A stretch of DNA of 64,000 nt from Pseudomonadota bacterium (GCA_018240285.1 JAFEGA010000020.1:1-64000), one strand, 5' to 3'; positions 1 to 7,894 are shown, numbered from the stretch's first letter. Translations and numbers: made by a program. Notes: generated from the letters alone by a model not told the origin.

Positions 1-780
1 GATTGGAACAAGAAAGCTCCGGCTCCTGAATTGCCGGATGATGTTTTGCAGCAAACCGTGGAGAAATATGGGGAGGCTTTACGGTTATTGAGTAACCAAA
101 AGTTTATGTTTATTACAGAATTTTTTAATCAGTGGGATAAAGATATTACACGTGCTGAAAGTCTGTTTAAAACTGACGATTATTTTTTTGAAGGACTGCT
201 CGTCCTGTCTTGCTACATTGGGGCGTTCGCTAGACTTCGTTACCCGCAAGAAACAAAAGATTGCAAGTCATATAAAAAAATTGTTTCAGAGTATTCTGGA
301 CAGAATGAAATCTACGAAAACATAGATCTCCTCTTCTTTTACCAATGGCCTAAATCCAAACTCGCAAACGATAAAATTTATAAATGTATAAATAATTACT
401 CTAATTTGGTCACTCTCTTTCAGACGCGATTTGGTAATGAGGGTAATATAAAGAACGACCCGAAGAGATACCAGAAAAGAGAGAACCTTCTTGCTTACAT
501 TAAAAGTGAAAATATTGACTGGTTCGATGAAGGCAATTTCACGGAGTACATCAAATTATTCTCTAACAACCAAATTCTTTACGAATTCTTACGTTGTGAG
601 GCTGTGCACAATGCCGACTTTCCGCTATTTATAGCTGAAAATCAGGTGATAGAAGATAAGAAGATTTATAGAGATAATCATCAAATTAATCGCACCGTGG
701 TATTAGCAACAGTTAAAGGCATTATTGCAAAACTAAAGGACGAATGTCTTAAGAATACAAAATGGCCTTGGGAGCTGTAA
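1..780 (+). CDS. purC: PurC C-terminal end fused in frame to an unknown ORF (5' partial)
   Basis: The frame is open from base 1, so the gene begins upstream of the window. The first 30 or so residues (DWNKKAPAPELPDDV, then a KYGEALRLL helix) match the extreme C-terminus of betaproteobacterial SAICAR synthase, the PurC step of purine synthesis. PurC normally stops within a few residues of this helix. Here the frame continues for about 225 AT-rich residues of unknown function. Both other frames have a stop exactly at the junction (TGA 89-91, TAA 93-95), so a one- or two-base indel, or an insertion at the 3' end of purC, would explain the read-through. The added part has an R-x4-H motif (RCEAVH, codons 592-609) like that of HEPN ribonucleases, a weak hint only. 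An internal ATG at 106 could start the second ORF on its own, but no clear Shine-Dalgarno precedes it. PurC identity is fairly secure; the tail's function is unknown. Confidence 0.75.
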   Translation, partial: DWNKKAPAPELPDDVLQQTVEKYGEALRLLSNQKFMFITEFFNQWDKDITRAESLFKTDDYFFEGLLVLSCYIGAFARLRYPQETKDCKSYKKIVSEYSGQNEIYENIDLLFFYQWPKSKLANDKIYKCINNYSNLVTLFQTRFGNEGNIKNDPKRYQKRENLLAYIKSENIDWFDEGNFTEYIKLFSNNQILYEFLRCEAVHNADFPLFIAENQVIEDKKIYRDNHQINRTVVLATVKGIIAKLKDECLKNTKWPWEL

Positions 781-789
781 GCAGGCAAG

Positions 790-829
790 TAGCCTGGGTA
801 AGCCTGCGCCTCCGAGATTAAAAATTTTC
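790..829. repeat. REP-like palindromic repeat, copy A
   Basis: A TAGCCTGGGTAAGCCTGCGC core begins ten bases after the stop codon at 780 and is followed by an A/T-rich tail. It resembles the copies at 1392 and 2897. The right arm is degenerate, but GCAGGC at 781-786 can pair with GCCTGC at 802-807. Confidence 0.5.
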
Positions 830-948
830 TTCATCAATCACATTGAAAATTGCATCTCGCAGAATCTGATTCTGTGATTTACTTGCAATGCGATGCACGA
901 TAAAACCCGTTTATCTTCCTTTACAAACCAAATCTAGGAGCAAGTCCC

Positions 949-1170
949 ATGAATAAACAAATGACCGCCATCATTGAACGTGAAGGCAGCGGTTATGTGT
1001 CTTTTTGTCCGGAGCTCGACATCGCCAGTCAAGGTGATACCGTTCAAGAAGCGCGTGAAAACCTGCGAGAAGCGTTGGAATTGTTTTTCGAAACCGCATC
1101 GGCGGAAGAAATTCAGCAGCGGTTGCATGATGAAATTTATATAACCCGCTTAGAGATTGCCGTTGGGTAA
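949..1170 (+). CDS. hicB: HicB-family antitoxin
   Basis: This 73-residue protein has the short HicB fold seen in type II toxin-antitoxin systems: an N-terminal strand region with GSGYVSFCPELDIASQGDT, then a helix (VQEARENLREALELFFE). HicB proteins bind and neutralise the HicA mRNA interferase and often repress their own promoter. No separate C-terminal DNA-binding domain is visible, so this is the minimal form. An AGGAG-type site lies about 10 bases before the ATG. The last bases overlap the start of hicA, so the two are translationally coupled. The order is antitoxin first, the reverse of the classical hicA-hicB order. The family call is firm; activity as an antitoxin is inferred from the pairing. 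Confidence 0.85.
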   Translation: MNKQMTAIIEREGSGYVSFCPELDIASQGDTVQEARENLREALELFFETASAEEIQQRLHDEIYITRLEIAVG

Positions 1171-1387
1171 GTTGCGAGTTTTGTCCGGACAGCAACTGTG
1201 CGCTATTTTGGCTCAACATGGTTTTATTGAAGTCCGGCGGCGCGGCAGTCATATTGTGATGCAGAAGAAAATGGATAACACAACGATTACCGTACCTGTG
1301 CCTAATCATTCCGAAATACGCATTGGAACACTTCAGTCCATCATCCGCCAATCGGGAATTGCCAGAAGTGAATTCGAGATTTTGTAG
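1163..1387 (+). CDS. hicA: HicA-family mRNA interferase toxin
   Basis: This 74-residue protein with the double-stranded-RNA-binding-like HicA fold carries the family signature SGQQLCAILAQHGF followed by RRRGSHIVM, which contains the catalytic histidine. HicA toxins cleave mRNA and block translation until neutralised by HicB. I place the start at TTG 1163, which gives the usual MGKL-type N-terminus and an 8-base overlap with hicB. A TTG at 1157 would add two residues. No frameshift or missing key residue is seen, so the module looks intact. It sits in an accessory patch of small genes and palindromic repeats, consistent with horizontal acquisition. Confidence 0.85.
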   Translation: MGKLRVLSGQQLCAILAQHGFIEVRRRGSHIVMQKKMDNTTITVPVPNHSEIRIGTLQSIIRQSGIARSEFEIL

Positions 1388-1391
1388 CAAA

Positions 1392-1430
1392 TAGCCTGGA
1401 GAAGCTTGCACTATCCAGGGTTTAAAAGTT
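1392..1430. repeat. REP-like palindromic repeat, copy B
   Basis: TAGCCTGGAGAAGCTTGC is followed by ATCCAGGGTTTAAAAG. CCTGGA at 1395-1400 pairs exactly with TCCAGG at 1414-1419. The element starts five bases after the hicA stop codon and could also act as its transcript end. Confidence 0.6.
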
Positions 1431-1488
1431 TTATTTATAACCTCACTGGATTAATATCAAACATTCTCATCAAAAATAGAGAGTCACG

Positions 1489-1698
1489 ATGTCCGTTAAT
1501 GTCAAATTACCCGAGAGCCTGGTCAACCAAGCCAAGCAGTATGCACAAATCGAACATCGCTTGATACCGAAACAAATCGAATATTGGTCAAGAATCGGAA
1601 AAATTGCCAAGGTGAATCCCGATTTGACGTTCACCATGATCCGGCAAATCATAATTGCCGATTTGGAAGAACCATCCGGCGAATATCAGTTTGATTGA
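1489..1698 (+). CDS. ParD-like antitoxin (orphan)
   Basis: This 69-residue protein begins SVNVKLPESLVNQAKQYAQIEHR, the ribbon-helix-helix start of the ParD-like antitoxin family (formerly DUF3423). The strand forms a two-stranded DNA-contacting sheet in the dimer. The central IPKQIEYWSRIGKIA helix is characteristic of this family. No toxin gene follows: the next gene encodes a membrane protein. It may be an orphan antitoxin left after loss of its toxin, or a free-standing regulator. The ATG at 1489 has only a weak purine-rich leader (AGAGAGTCACG). Confidence 0.7.
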   Translation: MSVNVKLPESLVNQAKQYAQIEHRLIPKQIEYWSRIGKIAKVNPDLTFTMIRQIIIADLEEPSGEYQFD

Positions 1699-1760
1699 TA
1701 CGGTTTCTGGTTAAGCCCTCGCTTGAGCGTATTGCTAAGAGACTGCATTAACAGCAAAAA

Positions 1761-1779
1761 TAAGCTTGCGCCACCCGGG
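1761..1779. repeat. REP-like repeat, truncated copy D
   Basis: The TAAGCTTGCGCCACCCGGG segment matches the right half of the nearby palindromes. The left arm is missing or unrecognisable. It abuts the ribosome-binding site of the following gene. Confidence 0.35.
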
Positions 1780-1792
1780 AAAAAGGAGCGGG

Positions 1793-2692
1793 ATGCAAAA
1801 TCGGACAATTATTCTGAAAGTGGGTGCTTGTGCAGGTTTCATCGGTGCAACGGCATTTATTGTACACGCCGTTTTTACGTCGACTAGCTCAACAGCGGCA
1901 ATTGGTCTGATATTTATCCCCGTCTATGCTTTCCCAGCTGCGGGCGCTGGATGGGCTTTGGTCTACACTATTTTTGCTTTCCTCGATCTGAGCTCCGGCA
2001 GGTCTTCGTGGCAAAGTATGAATGTACGCATTGCCGCAGTGTTTCTAGGAGCTTTCTCGGTCGCGGGGCTGAGCTTCTTCGTGCAGCACAGTGCGCTATC
2101 GGTTGCGAAGAATCCGGCTGCTACGCCCCAGGCACTTGAGGAAATCAGTCAGCGCTGGATTCCTTGGGGGCGAAGGGAAGTAGACATCGCACTGGCGCAT
2201 CACCCGTCAACGCCTTTGGCCATTCTCGATGCGCTGATGGAATCCGGCGATAATGCGATAGTGCAACTGGTTGGCGCTAACGCCAGTACGCCAACGGCGA
2301 TTTTGGAAAGAATCGCGGCAGGACCGCTCACTTACGAGCGAGTTTCGGGATTAGCAGGGAATCAGAACATTTCGCGAGCCATCATGGAAAAGCTGATCGT
2401 GGCTACGACGAGCGACGCCAACGTTGCTGATCCTGTCCGTCATGGATTATACAAAACCTATGTTCTAGCGGCTCTCGCTGCCAATTCGGCGCTTCCGCAA
2501 GATCTGTTTGATCGCTTGGCTGCCATCGATTCGCCAACGCATTTCCTGGTGCTCGCATTGATCAATGCACCCAATGCCAGCTGCGCCCAAATGACCCGTT
2601 TACTGGCTTCCGGAGCTTCAATGGAAAATGCCAGCTTGTACAATACTATCCTGAATAAAATGACCGGGAAGGATTGTTCCTTCGAGGAGTAG
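1793..2692 (+). CDS. Hypothetical membrane protein with LRV-like helical repeats
   Basis: I do not recognise a named family. I choose the ATG at 1793 because AAAAGGAG at 1781-1788 lies at good spacing; a TTG at 1766 would add nine residues. The 299-residue product has three hydrophobic segments in the first 95 or so residues (about 8-30, 38-62 and 75-95). A soluble C-terminal part of about 200 residues follows. It contains recurring units such as NPAATPQALEEIS, HHPSTPLAILDAL and NASTPTAILERIA, spaced roughly 25-35 residues apart, which resemble leucine-rich-repeat-variant (LRV) helical repeats. That suggests a membrane-anchored protein-binding surface on the cytoplasmic side, but no partner is evident. 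The repeat reading is by eye. Confidence 0.55.
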   Translation: MQNRTIILKVGACAGFIGATAFIVHAVFTSTSSTAAIGLIFIPVYAFPAAGAGWALVYTIFAFLDLSSGRSSWQSMNVRIAAVFLGAFSVAGLSFFVQHSALSVAKNPAATPQALEEISQRWIPWGRREVDIALAHHPSTPLAILDALMESGDNAIVQLVGANASTPTAILERIAAGPLTYERVSGLAGNQNISRAIMEKLIVATTSDANVADPVRHGLYKTYVLAALAANSALPQDLFDRLAAIDSPTHFLVLALINAPNASCAQMTRLLASGASMENASLYNTILNKMTGKDCSFEE

Positions 2693-2778
2693 CGTCATGC
2701 TAGCGGGGTCAATTTGCGCGTATGGATGTCCGGTTGGGATAGAATTATCAACATCGAAGGACTGAAAGGAGTGAAATA

Positions 2779-2892
2779 ATGATGGATAAAATTATATCCG
2801 GTGCTGTGGCGGTATTAATGATCGCCGCCATAGCTTACGGCGGATCGTGGTTATATCAGTTTTTACTGGAACTGTTTAAGAAAACAGTGTAA
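2779..2892 (+). CDS. Small 37-residue single-span membrane protein
   Basis: A short ORF (MMDKIISGAVAVLMIAAIAYG...) is preceded by AAAGGAG at 2765-2771 with 7-base spacing to the ATG, a strong translation signal. Residues 5-20 and 24-32 are hydrophobic, so it is a predicted single transmembrane segment with a positively charged tail (KK). A REP-like palindrome starts five bases after its stop. Function is unknown; the good ribosome-binding site is the main reason to call it real. Confidence 0.45.
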   Translation: MMDKIISGAVAVLMIAAIAYGGSWLYQFLLELFKKTV

Positions 2893-2896
2893 CCAG

Positions 2897-2937
2897 TACC
2901 CTGGGTAAGTCAGTGTCATCCAGGGTAAAAATTCCCT
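2897..2937. repeat. REP-like palindromic repeat, copy C
   Basis: TACCCTGG at 2897-2904 and CCAGGGTA at 2920-2927 form a perfect 8-bp inverted repeat, followed by an A-rich tail. It begins five bases after the preceding stop codon, like copy B. Confidence 0.6.
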
Positions 2938-3059
2938 TATCAAACGCATTAAATCTTGTATTACTAAAATCGGCTTATCTGCTATAGAGATTACCGAGCA
3001 CTCAACCCATTCATCCACACCATCGCGCTGAAGTTTGTTCATCAGCCAAGGAGTCACTC

Positions 3060-3905
3060 ATGTTTGATGTCGCCATTGACACCCTTGTCATGCGGCCGTA
3101 TGTATTCAGTTTCTTTGCGGCCTTTCTGCTGGCCTGCGTGCCGCATGTAGGCTGGCGCAAGACGCTGATTTTTGCTGTCGCTGGCTACCTGATCGCATTT
3201 ACCTCGGAGAAGCTTTCGATTACCACCGGGTTTCCTTACGGTTGGTACTATTACATCGATGACACCAGCCAGTGCGAGTTGTGGGTGTGGGGAGTGCCTT
3301 TTTTCGATTCGCTGTCGTACGTTTTTTTGACGTATTGCAGTTATGCGACGGCCTTATTCATCCTGTCGCCCTTGGCGGTCAAAGGCGCGGATCTGATCAC
3401 GCTGGAAACACGCGCTATCCGGCAGTCATGGGCCGCGCTGGTGCTGGGTGCTTTTCTGCAAACGTTTCTGGACATCATCATCGATCCGGTGGCGTTGCAG
3501 GGCAATCGCTGGTTTCTGGGCCAGATCTATGGTTACTACGAGAACGGATTGCATTTCGGCGTGCCGGTTTCAAATTATGCCGGCTGGCTGCTGACCAGTT
3601 TCGTGCTGGTGGCCGTTTTTCAACGGATCGACCGCAAACGCGACGACACAGTGCCGCGCGGGGTATTTGCGATGCCATTCCGCGCGCTGCTGGGGCCAGT
3701 TCTTTATCTGTCGGTGCTGATTTTCAACTGGATCATCACGATGTGGATCGGTGAGTATTTGATTGCGCTGACCGGACTCTTGATATTTACATTGCCGATT
3801 GTGATGGTGACCGTTCTGGCCGTGCTGCGGGTTAATCGTTATCGTGACGAGGAATTACGGGCGCATGTGCGGGATTATCCGTGGTCGCCGTTGAACAGGC
3901 CGTGA
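3060..3905 (+). CDS. Carotenoid biosynthesis protein, CruF/PF04240 family
   Basis: This 281-residue integral membrane protein has about seven hydrophobic segments. Family features are the E-K-x-S...TGFPYGWYYY segment near residue 50-65, an IIDPVA motif near residue 140 and FGVPVSNYAGW near residue 163. In carotenogenic bacteria CruF adds water to the psi-end of carotenoids, giving the 1-hydroxy group. No other carotenoid gene is nearby, so the substrate is unknown and the protein could belong to a broader membrane family. The ATG at 3060 follows AAGGAG at good spacing. Confidence 0.7.
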   Translation: MFDVAIDTLVMRPYVFSFFAAFLLACVPHVGWRKTLIFAVAGYLIAFTSEKLSITTGFPYGWYYYIDDTSQCELWVWGVPFFDSLSYVFLTYCSYATALFILSPLAVKGADLITLETRAIRQSWAALVLGAFLQTFLDIIIDPVALQGNRWFLGQIYGYYENGLHFGVPVSNYAGWLLTSFVLVAVFQRIDRKRDDTVPRGVFAMPFRALLGPVLYLSVLIFNWIITMWIGEYLIALTGLLIFTLPIVMVTVLAVLRVNRYRDEELRAHVRDYPWSPLNRP

Positions 3906-3993
3906 AGCAGGGTGGGTGCGAATTCTCCGCAAACCCGCAGTTTGCGCATGCGGCGAAAAGCGGAACCGGTTCCGGCGTGGTGTTTGCAATTGT

Positions 3994-4039
3994 CCGGTGT
4001 GCACACCGGTTTGACAGTCCTGTTGCGCATTAGTACACT
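3994..4039 (+). promoter_or_regulatory. Sigma-70 promoter of ppa with adjacent palindrome
   Basis: TTGACA at 4011-4016 and TACACT at 4034-4039 are separated by exactly 17 bases. A perfect 16-bp palindrome (CCGGTGTG/CACACCGG, 3994-4009) abuts the -35 box and could be an operator. The inferred transcript start is near 4046, which leaves a leader of about 65 bases before ppa. Confidence 0.6.
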
Positions 4040-4111
4040 CAAATCCAACCGGCAAAACCGTTTCCACTTCACTTCTTGCAAATCTTGCAAACTAACTGAG
4101 AGATAAATTCC

Positions 4112-4645
4112 ATGGATATCAGCGCCATTCCCGTCGGTGCCAATGTGCCCGACAACGTCAACGTCATCATCGAAGTTCCAACCGGCGGCGAGCCCGTCAA
4201 ATATGAATTCGATAAACGATCCGGCGCTTTGTTTGTCGACCGGATCTTGCATACACCGATGCGCTATCCGGCCAATTATGGTTTTGTTCCGCACACGCTG
4301 TGCGATGACGGCGATCCGCTCGATGCGCTGGTGATTGCCCGTTCGCCGTTTCTCGCCGGTTGCGTGGTGCGCGCCCGGCCGATTGCGCTGCTGCATCTCG
4401 AGGATGAACATGGCGGCGATGAAAAGCTGATTTGTGTGCCGGATAACAAAACATTTCCCTACTACGCGCATGTGGTCGAACGTGATGATCTACCGGATAT
4501 TGTGTTTCAGCAGATCGAACATTTCTTTACGCATTACAAGGATCTCGAACCGGAGAAATGGGTGCGCGTCGGCCGCTGGGGCGATTCCGCCGAAGCGCGT
4601 GACATGGTGATGCGGGCGATCGACATGGCAAAAGCCGCCGATTGA
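4112..4645 (+). CDS. ppa: Inorganic pyrophosphatase
   Basis: Family I soluble pyrophosphatase of 177 residues, the normal bacterial length. It hydrolyses the pyrophosphate released by biosynthetic reactions, pulling them forward. The metal-binding signature DDGDPLDALV (around residues 66-75) is intact, and the upstream substrate-binding segment with EFDKRSGALFVDRIL and RYPANYGF is present. It is monocistronic, with its own well-formed promoter just upstream. It acts in the cytoplasm with Mg2+. Nothing unusual is seen in the protein. Confidence 0.95.
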   Translation: MDISAIPVGANVPDNVNVIIEVPTGGEPVKYEFDKRSGALFVDRILHTPMRYPANYGFVPHTLCDDGDPLDALVIARSPFLAGCVVRARPIALLHLEDEHGGDEKLICVPDNKTFPYYAHVVERDDLPDIVFQQIEHFFTHYKDLEPEKWVRVGRWGDSAEARDMVMRAIDMAKAAD

Positions 4646-4722
4646 ACTGAGGACGAATGCATGATCGCATGTGTCAGGTTTTTCCGTTGATTAACCAGGT
4701 AGTAGCCGACAGGAGGTAACCT

Positions 4723-5187
4723 ATGATGAAAATGGATCGAAGAATGCCGCGCTTCACTGTATTTTTAGTTTCTGTTTGTTTTGCAGTAATGCTGGTTGCA
4801 TCCGGGTGTGCGGTAAAATTCATCAGCGGTTATGATGAGGCCACCGACAAGGCAGTAACCGAGTTGCAACAAAAAATGGAAACGCATCTGGCAACGTTGG
4901 AATCAGTAGATGGTTTACCGGAGTGCACTTACGAAAACCACAAGCAATTTTACGATCAAGCCAAAATGGATATTAATGCAATAGCGGTACGTGCTGCGGC
5001 AATTCCAAAAAACAGCATCATAACGAAAGAAATTGCATTGCTTTCCAGTAACTTGGATAATTTTGAGAAACTTCACAAAATTTCATGTTTATCCACGGAT
5101 CAAATCACGCTCGTGCGCTCACATTTCAATACCAGTTATACGGCGATTCATAAGCAACTGGAATTCGCCAAGCGTGGTGGTACATAA
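4723..5187 (+). CDS. Hypothetical lipoprotein
   Basis: This 154-residue protein has a signal peptide (positively charged MMKMDRRMPR, then FTVFLVSVCFAVMLVASG) ending in a VASGC lipobox with the cysteine at residue 29, so it should be lipidated and membrane anchored. The mature part is helical (KAVTELQQKMETHLATLESV; LSSNLDNFEKLHKISC) with two further cysteines that could form a disulfide. GGAGG lies just before the ATG. The next gene starts 41 bases downstream on the same strand, so the two probably form one transcription unit. I do not recognise the family. Confidence 0.65.
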   Translation: MMKMDRRMPRFTVFLVSVCFAVMLVASGCAVKFISGYDEATDKAVTELQQKMETHLATLESVDGLPECTYENHKQFYDQAKMDINAIAVRAAAIPKNSIITKEIALLSSNLDNFEKLHKISCLSTDQITLVRSHFNTSYTAIHKQLEFAKRGGT

Positions 5188-5228
5188 CTTTAGATCAACA
5201 TTGATCCGCTCAATCTGAGGAGAAAGAT

Positions 5229-5558
5229 ATGAACTTGGATGCGATTAGCCTTGGCAAAGATATACTCGCTGCATTAAATGGCAGTCTTGTTGCAAAATGG
5301 CCTGATGCCAAAGAATATGGCGAGGCCGAAGCCAAAAAACTCGCGCAAACTTTGGTGATGATCGGAACGCTGAAAGCCACCGGCAAGATCAATAAGGAAC
5401 AAGCCGCATTGCACCTGGAAATGCAGAAAAATGCGACGCGCATGGTGCTGATGACGATAGAAGGTCTCGGTATTCTCGCTGCGGAAGGGGCGATCAACTC
5501 GGCGCTCAATGCGGTGAAAGATACTGTCAATAAAGAAATCGGCTTCCCATTACTTTAA
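5229..5558 (+). CDS. Hypothetical protein, partner of the upstream lipoprotein
   Basis: This 109-residue, mostly helical protein has no signal peptide. An Ala/Lys-rich amphipathic region (KEYGEAEAKKLAQTLVMIGTLKATGKINKEQAALHLEMQKNAT) is followed by a more hydrophobic stretch (MVLMTIEGLGILAAEGAINSALNAV) that could associate with a membrane. GAGGAGAAAGAT precedes the ATG. It lies 41 bases after the lipoprotein gene and before a strong hairpin, so the pair reads as an operon. No known family is recognised. Confidence 0.55.
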   Translation: MNLDAISLGKDILAALNGSLVAKWPDAKEYGEAEAKKLAQTLVMIGTLKATGKINKEQAALHLEMQKNATRMVLMTIEGLGILAAEGAINSALNAVKDTVNKEIGFPLL

Positions 5559-5614
5559 CCGACCAATCAAGCGAAATCGGTCAGCGCATTACTATCGGGA
5601 AGATTTGGTTTGCC

Positions 5615-5653
5615 ATAACCAACACCGCCGGTTTTACCGGCGGTATTGGTTAT
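5615..5653. terminator. Strong bidirectional hairpin between convergent genes
   Basis: ATAACCAA-C-ACCGCCGG and CCGGCGGT-A-TTGGTTAT form a 17-bp stem with one mismatch around a short T-rich loop. It lies between convergent genes. There is no good U tract on either side, so termination is inferred from position and stem strength. Confidence 0.6.
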
Positions 5654-5678
5654 GAAGCATTTATTAATAGTGTAGTTA

Positions 5679-5702
5679 TCCGGGAAGGTAGATTTTCCCG
5701 GA
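5679..5702. terminator. Second hairpin before the PEP-CTERM gene end
   Basis: TCCGGGAA and TTCCCGGA form an 8-bp stem with an 8-base loop, just past the stop of the minus-strand gene. It is a likely transcript end for that gene. Confidence 0.45.
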
Positions 5703-5714
5703 ACGGGAAATAGC

Positions 5715-7118
5715 TCAACAAGCGTGCGGAAAGTTTTTTCTGCGATCTGTGAAAACACCAATCAAACCGAGTCCTATCAGCAACATTGCATAGGTTTCGG
5801 GTTCCGGAACAGCAATCATAATAGTCCGGTCATCGCCGCTGAACGGGTGTTGTACATTGACATAAGCAACGTTGGGATTGAATTTGTCGAAATAAAGTCC
5901 AGTCGGTTCGGCGCCCAAAGTGGACATGGAAGCCCAGCGGCCAATCGATTCGGCGACGCCATCGTGATTGGTGTCCGTGGCAAACCAAATGTCAGCTTCA
6001 CCACCAGGCTGATCTTCGATGATGTAAATATTGCCCTTGGCATCGATCGCCAGATTGTCTGGATTGTGAAATGCGCTACCTACACTCAAACCTGTTGCTT
6101 GATCTAGCATCATTGTATTGACAAATATGCTGGCGTTGTCGCTGGCAAGATTAAACGAATAAACTTCATCCGTGGTCGTGGTCGCAACATACAAAATCTG
6201 ATCACCATTGGCCAGCGTCTTTATTTCGAGATCTTCCGGGCGCTGATAGTCGGTGCCCAAAGCGTTATTGGCGGATAAACGGCCATCAATGCTGCCGTCG
6301 GCATTAAGCACGGAAACGCCAGCTAACGCACCGCCATTGACATCGGTAATCGGCGCCCAAGCGATGGTACCTGTTGCATTGGCATTACCACCGCCATTGA
6401 CTTGCATTACGAAAGTTTGACCGGCGGCGAAATAATCATCGCCGTTGGTTGCATCCGGATTAACTGAAACAAACTTGTAGATGCCACCGCCGTTGACTTC
6501 GTCAATAAAGTAAAAGTTATTGTTTTTGTCGAATGCCAAACCTTCGTGTGATACGTGCGGAATGATGGAGCGTTGCACGAAATGGGAATCACCCGTGCCG
6601 GTTGCGGAGACTGGGTTAGTCAGTTCAAACAAACGGCCTTTGGTGCTGCCGGTACCCCATGACTCTTCTGCGGTCAGATAAGAGCCCCAGGGCGTCCACC
6701 GTGACGCGTCGCCCGACACGAAACCTTGTGTGCCCGGCGCCACCAGCGTCACAGTGCGGGTATTGTAATCAGGATTCAGCAAGTCGATGCGCTGAACACC
6801 GGCGTTGCCCGTTTCAAATGGCATAAACAGGTAGCGGCCTGCGTTGATTCCGGTTTCATTGGCGGTAATCATGTCCCAATTGCCACTGTTGGCTTGACCT
6901 TGCGCTAATTGATTGTTGCGGTTGGCAATAGAAAGCTGAATCCAGCTTGGGTTGGCGAGTAGAAACGGGCTGGATTCCGGTAAGGAGCCAGCCGCAACAC
7001 TACTCGGTAAAGCGGTAAAATTGTCAAAACCGGTGCTGGCGGTAACGGTTTGCGATGCTCCGGCCATCACAAAAATTGCGCCGGAAACGAGGGTGGTGAG
7101 TATTTTTTGCTTGATCAT
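5715..7118 (-). CDS. PhoX-like (DUF839) protein with PEP-CTERM sorting signal
   Basis: The chosen ATG at 7118 follows CTGGAG and starts a clear signal peptide (MIKQKILTTLVSGAIFVMAGA); a longer frame reaches 7175 without a good ribosome-binding site. The 467-residue product has the PhoX/DUF839 motif TPWGSYLTAEESWG near residue 145 and beta-propeller-like repeats. Examples are NKNNFYFIDE, GDQILYVATTTT and KGNIYIIED. The C-terminus is VPEPETYAMLLIGLGLIGVF followed by basic residues, the PEP-CTERM signal cleaved by exosortase. It should therefore be exported and sorted to the surface. PhoX proteins are Ca2+-dependent phosphatases; whether this one keeps catalysis cannot be judged by eye. The exosortase itself is not in the window. 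Confidence 0.8.
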   Translation of the reverse strand: MIKQKILTTLVSGAIFVMAGASQTVTASTGFDNFTALPSSVAAGSLPESSPFLLANPSWIQLSIANRNNQLAQGQANSGNWDMITANETGINAGRYLFMPFETGNAGVQRIDLLNPDYNTRTVTLVAPGTQGFVSGDASRWTPWGSYLTAEESWGTGSTKGRLFELTNPVSATGTGDSHFVQRSIIPHVSHEGLAFDKNNNFYFIDEVNGGGIYKFVSVNPDATNGDDYFAAGQTFVMQVNGGGNANATGTIAWAPITDVNGGALAGVSVLNADGSIDGRLSANNALGTDYQRPEDLEIKTLANGDQILYVATTTTDEVYSFNLASDNASIFVNTMMLDQATGLSVGSAFHNPDNLAIDAKGNIYIIEDQPGGEADIWFATDTNHDGVAESIGRWASMSTLGAEPTGLYFDKFNPNVAYVNVQHPFSGDDRTIMIAVPEPETYAMLLIGLGLIGVFTDRRKNFPHAC

Positions 7119-7444
7119 GTGAATCTCCAGAAATAACCTATAAAAATTCATTGGTATGACGAAAAGTACAGGCAATCCGGCTGTCTGCGCAGTGGAATTC
7201 GTTTAATAACCGTTCCTTGCAGATCCTGGATTTTCCGGTCCCCGGCTCACGCCGGAAGTGGCTTTACAGTACGCGGTGGATTATAAGAACGGGATGTGAC
7301 ACCCCTATTGCAGGACTATTACCCGATCCGATGGAAATTGCCGGGTGCCGTAGCGAGAAAATGAGATAATTTTTGACCGGCGCATTGTCATAATGCAAAC
7401 GGATAGCACGTGCTCCGGTTCAATAACTATAAAAAGGAAAATGA
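7119..7444. other. Intergenic region between divergent genes
   Basis: The 326 bases must hold promoters for the PEP-CTERM gene (leftward) and the lipoprotein gene (rightward). A short inverted repeat, TTCCGG/CCGGAA, lies near 7235-7255. A TATGAC...GTACAGG segment near 7155-7171 looks a little like a Pho box but has wrong spacing. No confident promoter was found. Confidence 0.4.
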
Positions 7445-7894
7445 ATGAAGTTGTTATTTTTGCCATTCTTGGCGCTTGTCTTGCTGGGCTGCCAAATGAT
7501 TTCAGCCGGTAATCAACGCTCCTTGCTCGATGTCAAATTGATTGGCGTGTGGACAGGCGAATATCTGGAAGAGGGCGGTACTTTGAAGCGCTGGAGGCAA
7601 ACGCGGAATGCCGACGGTACTTATGTCATCGAATTCAGTTTCACGGAAAAAGATGAAACGGCAAGAAATTTTACCGAATCCGGCCGGTGGTGGATCAAGG
7701 ACGGTTTGTTCCACGAAATTGCATTGCCTGAAAAAGGGCATCCGGATAAATACCGCTATTCCTTCAAAAAGAAGGATTGCGTCAGTTTTGTATTGGTGGA
7801 GAGCGAAGGATTCGCCGAGGAGGAAGATAGTTATGTATTCAACGAGTGCTTGGAAGCGGATTCACCGCCGGCAAATTTCAGTAATTCCATTTAA
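7445..7894 (+). CDS. Small lipoprotein
   Basis: This 149-residue protein begins MKLLFLPFLALVLLGC, a compact signal peptide with a lipobox (LLGC) and the cysteine at residue 16. The mature part is beta-rich (LIGVWTGEYLEEGGTLKRWRQTRNADGTYVIEFSF) and resembles lipocalin-like or copper-resistance-like small barrels, but I cannot name the family. Two later cysteines may form a disulfide. AAGGAAA precedes the ATG. It is a single gene, convergent with the next one. Confidence 0.65.
   Translation: MKLLFLPFLALVLLGCQMISAGNQRSLLDVKLIGVWTGEYLEEGGTLKRWRQTRNADGTYVIEFSFTEKDETARNFTESGRWWIKDGLFHEIALPEKGHPDKYRYSFKKKDCVSFVLVESEGFAEEEDSYVFNECLEADSPPANFSNSI

Noticed and set aside
781..2937. Integron cassette array with attC sites
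   Set aside because: The palindromes lack the GTTRRRY/RYYYAAC core pair of attC, and no integron integrase is present in the window.
7150..7175. Pho-box-like CTGTAC...GTCAT upstream of the PhoX-like gene
   Set aside because: The half-sites are one base too close and the first is imperfect, so it does not fit the 11-base repeat spacing.
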